Shown here one piece after another: positions 6,149 through 12,112 of a stretch of 12,112 bases of DNA. This DNA comes from Burkholderiales bacterium. GTDB lineage: Bacteria > Pseudomonadota > Gammaproteobacteria > Burkholderiales > SG8-41. The stretch is taken from positions 1 through 12,112 of the forward strand of contig JAIESJ010000215.1 in assembly GCA_019746155.1 (NCBI GenBank), read 5' to 3'. How positions within the stretch are numbered: position 1 is the stretch's first letter; the number at the start of each line of letters is the position of its first letter. The translations under genes were made by a program, and so were the position numbers. Under the pieces are notes generated by a model. It saw nothing but the letters and a program-made list of their open reading frames with translations. It searched no databases and had not been told where the DNA came from.

Positions 6149-6259
6149 GCGCCTCGCGCCGCGTTGGCCTGCATGCTGTCGCGGCTGTGCCGATCACGCC
6201 ATGGCGGCGCACGATGAATACAATATAACTATCTGTTTTTATTAAATTTTTCATTCAGG

Positions 6260-7021
6260 TCAATGGAGGGTGTAGCCGCCGTCGATCACCAGGTTGTGGC
6301 CCTGAATGAACTGCGCATCGGTAGTGGCCAGAAACAGGATCGCCGCCGCGATTTCCTCCGGTTTGCCGAAGCGTTCCAGCGGAATCTCGGCTAAGCGCTG
6401 CTCGCGCAGTTCGGGTCCCTTGGTCCAGCGTTCGTGCATGGTTTCGGTTTCCGTCGGCCCGGGACTGACCGCATTCACCATGATGCCTTCCTTCGCCAGT
6501 TCCAGCGCCATCGACTTGGTGAGGTGAATCAGCGCCGCCTTGGCCATGCCGTAGAGCGCCGCGCCGGGTGTGGCGACACTGCCCAGCTGGCTCGCAACAT
6601 GGACGATGCGGCCGCCGCCCTGCTCGCGCATCGCCGGCAGCACCGCCTGGGAGAGCATGAACGGCGCACGCAGATTGATGGCGATGAGTCTTTCGAAATC
6701 AGCGTCCACGAATTCGCCGAACGGCCCGTGGATGCGGATGCCGGCGTTGTTCACCAGCACGTCGATTCTTCCCATCGCCCGCAATGCCGCATCGGCGACG
6801 CGCTGCGGCACCGCCGAGCCGGCCAGGTCGAAAATACCGTACTCGGCGCGCGGCGCGCCCGCCTCGAAGCATTCCGCAACCGCCGCTTCGAGTTCCTCGC
6901 GCGTGCCCTCGGCAACCAGGAACACACTGGCACCAGCAGCGGCAAGCATTTTCGCCGTGGCGCGGCCGATGCCGCGTGACGCGCCCGTGACGATTACCGA
7001 CTTGCCTTTCAGCTTACTCAT
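6260..7021 (-). CDS. Short-chain dehydrogenase/reductase (SDR), FabG-like
   Basis: 253 residues of a classical NAD(P)-dependent SDR. Nucleotide-binding loop TGASRGIG (12-19), NNAG (91-94), helix-4 Asn116, catalytic Ser144, Tyr157 and Lys161 in ALYGMAKAAL, and the SPGP turn after the substrate loop; the C-terminus GHNLVIDGGYTLH is typical. It oxidises or reduces a hydroxyl/keto group. FabG-like proteins serve many pathways, so a link to the acyl-CoA genes at 908-4298 is possible but unproven. The ATG at 7021 has only a weak AGGA upstream, and the 5' region carries dyads that could be an operator. It is convergent with the dehalogenase-like gene; the 111-base gap between them is AT-rich. Confidence 0.9.
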   Translation of the reverse strand: MSKLKGKSVIVTGASRGIGRATAKMLAAAGASVFLVAEGTREELEAAVAECFEAGAPRAEYGIFDLAGSAVPQRVADAALRAMGRIDVLVNNAGIRIHGPFGEFVDADFERLIAINLRAPFMLSQAVLPAMREQGGGRIVHVASQLGSVATPGAALYGMAKAALIHLTKSMALELAKEGIMVNAVSPGPTETETMHERWTKGPELREQRLAEIPLERFGKPEEIAAAILFLATTDAQFIQGHNLVIDGGYTLH

Positions 7022-7063
7022 TTTTCGAGGATCCTGAGCCAGAAAAAATTGACAATCAATTAA

Positions 7064-7081
7064 CCGTAACGGATGTTACGG
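7064..7081. promoter_or_regulatory. Inverted repeat upstream of the SDR gene, possible operator
   Basis: CCGTAAC (7064-7070), spacer GGAT, GTTACGG (7075-7081): a perfect 7-bp inverted repeat about 43 bases before the SDR start. A second, weaker dyad lies closer to the gene at 7048-7060 (ATTGA and TCAAT arms). The size fits a TetR-like dimer site. No regulator gene is adjacent, and no T-run follows to make it a terminator. Confidence 0.35.
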
Positions 7082-7222
7082 CATTTCCCGGTATGAGCTT
7101 GAGGGCAAATGAGCAATTGCGATGACATGAAGCTCCTCGCCCCATAAAGCCTAAAGCATACCACTGCGGTCCGGACGTTGATTGATTTTTTGTAAACAAG
7201 CCATTGAAACGAAAATCTTTGC

Positions 7223-7341
7223 ATGGCATTCGCGCAGCTCACATTCCGAGAGAGTCTCCGGGATATCGAAACCTGCCTGCGTGCCCAGATCGCGAAGGTC
7301 TATCACATGGGTATTCGTGGCCGCGTCTCCCGCAGCACGAG
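7223..7341 (+). pseudogene. Truncated IS4-type transposase, N-terminal fragment (DUF4372-like)
   Basis: The frame starts MAFAQLTFRESLRDIE and continues TCLRAQIAKVYHMGIRG, RVSRST. This matches the very conserved first ~40 residues of IS4-family transposases carrying the DUF4372 N-terminal domain. After RST (about 7341) the frame leaves the family and runs into the end sequence of the RAYT remnant (ATAAAGGGGTCAG). The rest of the transposase, including its DDE catalytic domain, is absent. This is a dead fragment cut by a neighbouring insertion or deletion. Confidence 0.7.
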
Positions 7342-7351
7342 CATAAAGGGG

Positions 7352-7778
7352 TCAGTTCTTGACCTTGCACCTATCAAGGAGTCCCCGCAACGACACAGAA
7401 GGCTGCCCTGTTTCAATTGCGCGCTGAATCTTTGATATCCGCGACGGCGATACCTTGCCGCGTTGGGCAACCTCTTGCAATGGCAGATTGGCCGCACGAC
7501 GAGGCTTGGCCCACACCCTACGCCACGAATCGCTCATAGGCCGCCGCCTGATTGCGGCCGCCGAACTGCCCGAGCACCCAATCCGCATCCAGCCAAGCCG
7601 GGGCGGCCACTTGGCCGGTGGTCGCGCGGTAGCTGCTCCACGCCCAGTTTTCCGCGCGTTTGACTGCGCGTGCACGCAGCAGGTGATAGTGGTTGTTCAT
7701 CAGGCAATAGGCGTAACAGCGCCAGCCTTGCTGGGTGATTTCCTTGCCGAGCAGTTCCCCCCTCAAGGCACCCGTCAC
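7352..7778 (-). pseudogene. Decayed REP-associated tyrosine transposase (RAYT)
   Basis: On the minus strand, LLGKEITQQGWRCYAYCLMN and NHYHLL match the HUH-type region of Y1/RAYT transposases, which move or maintain REP palindromes. Three defects are visible. The N-terminal ~35 residues are missing. There is an internal deletion right after HYHLL, which jumps to RAVKRAENWAWSSYRATTGQ and so removes the region with the catalytic tyrosine. A stop after YERFVA (about 7518) is followed by a frame change into KVSPSRISKIQRAIE (helix-turn-helix) and the end RGLLDRCKVKN, which is the usual tail of this transposase type. The two frames overlap around 7520. No function is expected from the product. It abuts a tandem repeat at its 5' side. 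Confidence 0.75.
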
Positions 7779-7787
7779 CCCTCAAGA

Positions 7788-7833
7788 GGGTATTGTGAAG
7801 AACGGGTATTGAAAAGAAGGGTATTGAGAAGAA
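7788..7833. repeat. Three-copy 15-16 bp tandem repeat between queG and the RAYT remnant
   Basis: Copies are GGGTATTGTGAAGAAC (7788-7803), GGGTATTGAAAAGAA (7804-7818) and GGGTATTGAGAAGAA (7819-7833). The complementary strand contains CCCTTCTTTTCAATACCCG, then 18 bases later CTTGAGGGGT. The same two blocks occur at 11948-12000 near the window end, so this is a member of a dispersed repeat family. It begins 13 bases after the queG stop, in its 3' region. Confidence 0.75.
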
Positions 7834-7846
7834 TTCATCTGCGGTT

Positions 7847-8953
7847 TCAATCAATGCCTTTATGCTGCGCCAGCGCCCATGCGACATGCTCGCGTACCAG
7901 CGCCGAAGGATGACCGGCGCGTGCCTTGAGCGCAGCGACGATTTTCTCTGACGCCGGCGCGTTGCCCAATGCGCTCAGCGCATTCCCCATCCCCACCGCC
8001 AGATTGCGCAGCCAGCGCTCGTAGCCGATGCGGTGGATGGCGCTGCCCAGCAATTTGGCATCGAATTCCGCTTCGCTCCAGCCGAAGAGTTCGACGAGGG
8101 TCACGTTATCCAATCCGTTGCGCGCAGTGAAGTCGGGCTCGCCGCTCGTCTGCGCGAATTTATTCCACGGGCACACCAGCTGGCAGTCGTCGCAGCCGTA
8201 GACGCGGTTGCCGATCAACGGCCGCAGCGCCTCGGGGATGCTGCCTTTCGACTCGATGGTGAGATAGGAAATGCAGCGCCGTGCGTCAAGTTGATAAGGC
8301 GCGACGATAGCCTGTGTCGGACAGACGTCCAGACATTTGCGGCAGGTGCCGCAGTGGTCCTCCAGCGCGCGGTCCGTGGGCAGCGGCAGATCGGTGTAGA
8401 TCTCGCCCAGGAAAAAGAACGAGCCGGCGTCGCGGGAGAGCAGCAGCGTGTGCTTGCCGCGCCAGCCCAGGCCGGCTTTTTGCGCCAGTTCCACTTCCAT
8501 CACCGGCGCGCTGTCGGTGAAGGCGCGGTAGCGGAACTCGCCCACTTCTTGCGTGATGCGGTCGGCCAGCTGCTGCAGCCGACGCCGCAGCACCTTGTGG
8601 TAGTCGCGCCCCAGCGCATAGCGCGAGATGAAAGCCTTGTCCGCCTCGTTGACGACCGCCCAGCTGTCGCGGGCGGCGGGCGGCGCATAATTCATGCGCG
8701 CGGAAATCACGCGCAGCGTTCCCGGCACCAGTTCCGCAGGGCGGGTGCGTTTCGCGCCGTGCTTTGCCATATAATCCATGTCGCCGTGCCAGCCTTTGTC
8801 GAGCCAGTCGATAAGCCGCGTCTCGGCTGCGGAAAGATCGCAGTCGGCGATGCCGACTTCCTGAAAGCCGAGCTGCTTTCCCCACTGCTTGATAGCGCGC
8901 GCGAGCGCAGTGACATCGATCGCCTTTGACGGCTTGACGGGACTTTCTTGCAT
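7847..8953 (-). CDS. queG: Epoxyqueuosine reductase QueG
   Basis: Catalyses the last step of queuosine synthesis in tRNA (wobble G34 of Asp, Asn, His and Tyr tRNAs), reducing epoxyqueuosine to queuosine with a cobalamin cofactor and two [4Fe-4S] clusters. I choose the ATG at 8953 (MQESPVKPSKAID), giving 368 residues; an upstream in-frame start at 9004 would overlap tsaE and adds an unusual N-terminus. Catalytic-type Asp147 lies in AFTDSAPVMEVE. The clusters are C201GTCRKCLDVC211 and C254DDCQLVCPW, with a further Cys227 in ARRCISYLTIE. The C-terminal ~90 residues form HEAT-like helices for tRNA binding (GYERWLRNLAVGMGNALSAL). It diverges from tsaE with only 15 bases between the starts, so their promoters must overlap each other or the coding ends. 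No defect is seen. Confidence 0.95.
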   Translation of the reverse strand: MQESPVKPSKAIDVTALARAIKQWGKQLGFQEVGIADCDLSAAETRLIDWLDKGWHGDMDYMAKHGAKRTRPAELVPGTLRVISARMNYAPPAARDSWAVVNEADKAFISRYALGRDYHKVLRRRLQQLADRITQEVGEFRYRAFTDSAPVMEVELAQKAGLGWRGKHTLLLSRDAGSFFFLGEIYTDLPLPTDRALEDHCGTCRKCLDVCPTQAIVAPYQLDARRCISYLTIESKGSIPEALRPLIGNRVYGCDDCQLVCPWNKFAQTSGEPDFTARNGLDNVTLVELFGWSEAEFDAKLLGSAIHRIGYERWLRNLAVGMGNALSALGNAPASEKIVAALKARAGHPSALVREHVAWALAQHKGID

Positions 8954-8968
8954 AGGCCGCATTCTAGA

Positions 8969-9457
8969 GTGAATATCGCTAAGATAGGCTCTCAACCACC
9001 CCACCTGACGCGCTTTCTGGCAGCCGAGACCGATACTTTGGCGCTGGGCGCCGAACTCGCGTCCGTCATCAGGCCGGGGATGGCGGTTTATCTGTCGGGC
9101 GACCTGGGCGCCGGGAAAACCACGCTGGTCCGGGGGCTGTTGCGTGGCCTGGGTTACGGGGGCAAGGTCAAAAGCCCGACCTTCACCTTGGTTGAAGTTT
9201 ACGAAATTTCTAGGTTATACTTGTATCACTTTGATTTTTATCGATTCAATGATCCACGAGAATTAGGGGAAGCGGGCTTTCGGGAATACTTCAATTCCGC
9301 CTCGGTCTGTCTCGTGGAGTGGCCGGAAAAAGCTGCGGCAGGCTTACCCGCAGCGGATGTGAAGATTTTGATGCAGATTGAAGGTTCAGGGAGGCGTGTC
9401 GAGATCTTCGCCGAAACGGAGGCGGGCAAACTTTGTATAGAACGTCTCAAGCATTAG
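8969..9457 (+). CDS. tsaE: tRNA threonylcarbamoyladenosine biosynthesis ATPase TsaE
   Basis: The ATPase of the TsaB-TsaD-TsaE complex that places t6A at position 37 of ANN-decoding tRNAs. The Walker A motif GDLGAGKTTL starts at residue 44 counting from the GTG at 8969, followed by VRGLLRGLGYGGKVKSPTFT, the typical switch segment, then YHFDFYRF and the VEWPEKA motif that marks this family. Length is 162 residues from the GTG; an alternative TTG at 8948 adds seven. I prefer the GTG because the upstream segment overlaps the queG start, but the ribosome site is weak for both. The stretch around 9190-9300 is noticeably more AT-rich than its neighbours. The 3' end overlaps amiC by 25 bases. Confidence 0.93.
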   Translation: MNIAKIGSQPPHLTRFLAAETDTLALGAELASVIRPGMAVYLSGDLGAGKTTLVRGLLRGLGYGGKVKSPTFTLVEVYEISRLYLYHFDFYRFNDPRELGEAGFREYFNSASVCLVEWPEKAAAGLPAADVKILMQIEGSGRRVEIFAETEAGKLCIERLKH

Positions 9458-10824
9458 GGCTGCACCATCCCCCTGCGACGTCAGCGCCGCGCCGCCTGCT
9501 TTTCCCCGTAGTCCTGATCAAATTTGTCCGGTCCGCGCTGTTGCTGACCGCCCTGCTCGGCGCCACGACGGCATACGCCGCCGACATCCGCGTCACTTCC
9601 GCCCGGGTGTGGCCCGCCGCCGACTACACGCGCATCACTCTGGAAACCAGCGCCCCGGTCCAGCCCAAGCTCTTCAGCCTGAAAAACCCCGAGCGGCTGG
9701 TGCTCGATCTCGACGACGTCGACATCACCGCCCCGCTCAACAGCCTGATCGAGAAAATCGGCGCCAGCGACCCTTACGTGCAAGCGGTGCGCATCGGCCG
9801 CTTCAAGCCCGGCACCGTGCGCCTGGTCTTCGACCTCAAGGCGGAGGTCAAGCCGCAGGCCTTCACGCTCGCGCCGATCGGCGATTACAGCCACCGGCTG
9901 GTGCTCGACCTCTACCCGCTCGTGCCGCCCGACCCGCTGCTCGCCTTTCTCGACAAGTACCAGTCGCAGACCGAAGCGGCCGCTGCCCCTGCGGCGACAG
10001 CACCGACGGAACGCCAGGAACCTGCGGCTGCCGAGGCCGAATCCCTCCGCCCCGCGCCCGCCAAGACTGCGCGCGCTGATCCCCGCAAATTACGTCCCGA
10101 TGCAGCCCGGCTGCTCATCATCGCGGTGGACGCCGGCCACGGCGGCGAAGACCCGGGCGCCCGAGGCCGGCGCGGCACCCATGAGAAAGACGTGACGCTG
10201 GCCATTGCGCGCAAGCTCAAGGCGCGCATCGACCAGGAATCCAACATGCGCGCAGTGCTGATCCGCGACGGCGATTACTTCATTCCGCTGCATATGCGGG
10301 TGCAAAAAGCGCGGCGCGTGAATGCCGACCTGTTCGTGTCCATCCATGCCGATGCCTTCATCAAGCCGCACGCGCGCGGCTCGTCGGTATTCGCGCTTTC
10401 CGAGCGCGGCGCGACTTCGGCGGCGGCGCGCTGGCTCGCCAGGCGCGAGAACGAAGCCGATCTCATCGGCGGCGTCAATCTCGACGTGAAGGATCCTTAC
10501 CTCAAGCAGACGCTGCTCGACCTGTCGCAGACCGCGACCATCAACGACAGCCTGAAGCTCGCCAAGGCGGTGCTATCTCAGCTGGGCGAGATCAACACCC
10601 TGCACAAGCCCCATGTCGAACAAGCCGAATTCGCGGTGCTGAAATCGCCCGATATCCCCTCGATCCTGGTTGAGACCGCCTTCATCAGCAACCCCGACGA
10701 GGAAAAAAAACTCAAGGACGACGCCTACCAGGACAAGATGGCCGAGGCCATTTTCGGCGGCATCAAGCGCTACTTCGCCAAAAACCCGCCGCTCGCTCGC
10801 GAGCAACTGGTGCTGAATCCGTAG
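9433..10824 (+). CDS. amiC: N-acetylmuramoyl-L-alanine amidase, AmiC type (AMIN + Amidase_3)
   Basis: A periplasmic zinc amidase that cuts the bond between N-acetylmuramic acid and the stem peptide during septum splitting. Residues 1-49 form a long signal sequence with Arg-Arg (20-21) before a hydrophobic run (VVLIK, ALLLTALLGATTAYA), a possible Tat signal, with cleavage likely after AYA49. The AMIN domain spans about 50-165 and targets the septum. A Pro/Ala/Glu-rich linker covers 180-225. Amidase_3 spans 228-452 with zinc ligands His236 (DAGHGG), Glu251 (THEKD) and His305 (SIHADA), and catalytic Glu414 (VETAF). An insert at 330-370 is the regulatory helix typical of AmiA/B/C that EnvC/NlpD activators displace. 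The start is a TTG inside tsaE; no ATG or GTG in frame would leave a signal peptide, so translation is likely coupled to tsaE. Confidence 0.92.
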   Translation: MYRTSQALGLHHPPATSAPRRLLFPVVLIKFVRSALLLTALLGATTAYAADIRVTSARVWPAADYTRITLETSAPVQPKLFSLKNPERLVLDLDDVDITAPLNSLIEKIGASDPYVQAVRIGRFKPGTVRLVFDLKAEVKPQAFTLAPIGDYSHRLVLDLYPLVPPDPLLAFLDKYQSQTEAAAAPAATAPTERQEPAAAEAESLRPAPAKTARADPRKLRPDAARLLIIAVDAGHGGEDPGARGRRGTHEKDVTLAIARKLKARIDQESNMRAVLIRDGDYFIPLHMRVQKARRVNADLFVSIHADAFIKPHARGSSVFALSERGATSAAARWLARRENEADLIGGVNLDVKDPYLKQTLLDLSQTATINDSLKLAKAVLSQLGEINTLHKPHVEQAEFAVLKSPDIPSILVETAFISNPDEEKKLKDDAYQDKMAEAIFGGIKRYFAKNPPLAREQLVLNP

Positions 10825-10858
10825 CCGGAATGCCCCGGCGGCGGGATGAATTCTCGTT

Positions 10859-10864
10859 TACAAT
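10859..10864 (+). promoter_or_regulatory. Possible -10 element before the DUF3047 gene
   Basis: The 79-base gap between amiC and the lipoprotein gene contains TACAAT (10859-10864), 40 bases before the ATG. The sequence at normal -35 spacing is GC-rich and does not match TTGACA. This gene may instead be read from the tsaE-amiC transcript. Confidence 0.25.
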
Positions 10865-10903
10865 CGGCGCTCAAGTTTCAAAAAACAATGACGTAATAAA
10901 AAC

Positions 10904-11689
10904 ATGGGCAAAACGGGCAGAATCATCGCGGCTTTCGCGCTGGCGCTGGCCGCCGGTTGCGCGAGCATTCCGGTCGAGCAGCCGCCGGAAACGCTTGTGC
11001 TGCCCTATGTGAAGAGCTTCTCCGATAACCCGCCGGGCGAGGGCGTGCCCGGTGGCTGGCGCCCGTGGGCACTGTCCCGATTCAAGAAACCGACCCAGTA
11101 CCGGCTGGTAGACGACGCCGGCAGGATAGTCGTCAAGGCCAGCGCCCAAGCCTCGGCCTCGGGCCTGATTCACCCGCTTAAGCTCGATCCGCGGCAATAC
11201 CCGCTGCTGCAATGGCAATGGAAAACGACGGCGCTCATCGCCACCGCCGACAATACCCAAAAGCATACCGAGGATTCTCCCGTGCGCGTGGTGGTGAGTT
11301 TCGACGGCGACATCGAGCGGCTAGCGCTCGACGACCGCATGTTCTTCGACCACATCCGGCTTCTGACCGGGCAGGATCTGCCTTACGCCACGCTCATGTA
11401 CATCTGGGAAAACCGCGCGCCCAAAGACAGCGTGATTCCCAACCGGCATACTTCGCGCATCAGGATGATTGTCGCCGAATCGGGGCGCGACAAGGTCGGC
11501 CACTGGCAGGAAGTCACGCGCAACGTCTATGAAGACTACAAGCGGGTGTTCGGCGAAGAGCCCGGCCGGATCACCTCGATCGGCATCATGACCGACACCG
11601 ACAACACCGGCGAGAACGTGCACGCCTACTACGGCGACATCCTGTTCCGGCGCATCGCCCCGCCGCGTCTCACCTTTGCGACCGATTGA
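10904..11689 (+). CDS. DUF3047 family lipoprotein
   Basis: 261 residues. The N-terminus MGKTGRIIAAFALALAAGC is a lipoprotein signal peptide with lipobox LAAGC and lipidated Cys19, followed by ASIPVEQPP, so the protein is membrane-anchored facing the periplasm. The body matches the DUF3047 pattern: GWRPWALSRFKKPTQYRLVD, LLQWQWKTTALIATAD, SPVRVVVSFDGD, TLMYIWENR, RIRMIVAESG, ITSIGIMTDTDNTG and a C-terminal AYYGDILFRR. It looks like a beta-sandwich, with many Trp/Tyr residues reminiscent of carbohydrate-binding folds. Function is unknown. It sits after amiC, hinting at an envelope role, but the gap and lack of coupling leave this open. The ribosome site is poor (TAATAAAAAC before the ATG). Confidence 0.82.
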   Translation: MGKTGRIIAAFALALAAGCASIPVEQPPETLVLPYVKSFSDNPPGEGVPGGWRPWALSRFKKPTQYRLVDDAGRIVVKASAQASASGLIHPLKLDPRQYPLLQWQWKTTALIATADNTQKHTEDSPVRVVVSFDGDIERLALDDRMFFDHIRLLTGQDLPYATLMYIWENRAPKDSVIPNRHTSRIRMIVAESGRDKVGHWQEVTRNVYEDYKRVFGEEPGRITSIGIMTDTDNTGENVHAYYGDILFRRIAPPRLTFATD

Positions 11690-11820
11690 TAAACAAGTCA
11701 CATTAACCCGCTGATTTCGAAACGGGTCCGCGCGCCTCTGCCAACGACCCGGCGGGAAGGGATTCCCGTTCTACGGCCCTCTGCCCGCCCTCGGACCATC
11801 AGAAATCACGGCAGCGGACC

Positions 11821-12112
11821 TAGCAGCCTGTCGGACTTGGCCCCATTCACCGGAACGCGTAGCGTTAACGGATCGCCGTCGATCGACGCTTCGGCGCCAG
11901 GCTGCTTATTGAGCTTTTCTTAACCGCATGACACGCTCAATTCCTCACCCTTCTTTTTAATACCCGCTCGACGGGTACTTGACGGGTACTTGAGGGGTAG
12001 AGGGATCAAGGGTGAGGCAACGAGAGCGGAGATTCGAGACATCAATGCAGGTCATTCATTTGGTTTTTTTCATTTCAGGAGTTTGTCGAACCCAAGTCCC
12101 GACAAACTCCTA
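11821..12112. mobile_element. Candidate non-autonomous element (MITE-like) with imperfect inverted ends
   Basis: The left end, TAGCAGCCTGTCGGACTTGG (11821-11840), is matched in inverted orientation by the window's last bases: the complement of 12092-12112 reads TAGGAGTTTGTCGGGACTTGG. About 16 of 20 positions agree. The right end alone also forms a 12-bp hairpin (12077-12088 with 12100-12111, loop of 11). The 292 bases between carry no intact gene and include a separate nested palindrome at 11943-12017. The right boundary coincides with the window edge, so its true extent cannot be seen. The left-end sequence is of a kind often found at insertion-sequence ends and in intergenic repeats. Confidence 0.45.
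11943..12017. repeat. 75-bp palindromic repeat related to the one beside the RAYT remnant
   Basis: The ends CCTCACCCTT (11943-11952) and AAGGGTGAGG (12008-12017) are a perfect 10-bp inverted repeat. Inside are the hairpin TACCCG-CTCGA-CGGGTA (11961-11977) and two tandem copies of CGGGTACTTGA (11972-11982 and 11983-11993), then GGGGTAGAGGG. The blocks CCCTTCTTTTTAATACCCG and CTTGAGGGGT also occur, in the same order on the opposite strand, at 7781-7821. This looks like a structured repeat unit that a RAYT enzyme could handle. Confidence 0.65.

Noticed and set aside
8033..8929. A 298-codon plus-strand open frame opposite queG
   Set aside because: queG is unambiguous here, and this frame has no protein-like motifs.
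11705..11728. ACCCG...CGGGT hairpin after the DUF3047 gene as a terminator
   Set aside because: It has a short stem, a large loop and no T-tract; it is not distinguishable from chance.

Overview
The window is GC-rich chromosomal DNA with tightly packed, mostly codon-biased genes. It most likely comes from a betaproteobacterium (or a close gammaproteobacterial relative). The reasons are the queG / tsaE / amiC arrangement, the DUF3047 lipoprotein beside it, and intergenic palindromes of types common in those genomes. The organism cannot be named from sequence alone.

The left end (1-753, minus strand) holds the start of a YbhB/YbcL-type PEBP gene and a complete peroxiredoxin gene. The peroxiredoxin is the main discovery. 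Its reading frame contains one in-frame TGA exactly where the peroxidatic cysteine belongs (residue 55, motif PGAFTRT-U-S). It is in frame with good sequence on both sides, and a hairpin with a GGT-containing loop starts 12 bases after the TGA. I read it as a selenocysteine peroxiredoxin; an automatic gene caller would cut it to a 103-residue fragment lacking the active site.

The section 908-4298 (plus strand) looks like an acyl-CoA degradation group: a MaoC-type hydratase, a crotonase-fold hydratase/isomerase, a small DUF35 OB-fold protein, and an SCP-x/Ltp-type thiolase whose start overlaps the DUF35 stop. The thiolase lacks the usual nucleophilic cysteine, and the DUF35 partner lacks its zinc-ribbon cysteines. 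This suggests lyase (retro-aldol) rather than thiolytic chemistry, but the substrate is unknown. The last residues of the DUF35 protein are encoded by a palindromic repeat.

The section 4451-7021 holds a small coiled-coil protein (minus), a GNAT acetyltransferase and a type II haloacid-dehalogenase-like hydrolase (plus), and a short-chain dehydrogenase (minus).

The section 7022-7846 has no intact gene. It is a graveyard of mobile DNA: the first ~40 codons of an IS4-type transposase, then a decayed REP-associated tyrosine transposase (RAYT) on the opposite strand, then a three-copy tandem repeat.

The section 7847-11689 is housekeeping: queG (tRNA queuosine synthesis, minus), divergent from tsaE (tRNA t6A synthesis), which overlaps amiC (cell-wall amidase, AMIN + Amidase_3), followed by a DUF3047 lipoprotein.

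The final 420 bases carry no convincing gene. They hold a palindromic repeat related to the one beside the RAYT remnant, nested between inverted ends that look like a small non-autonomous mobile element reaching the window edge.
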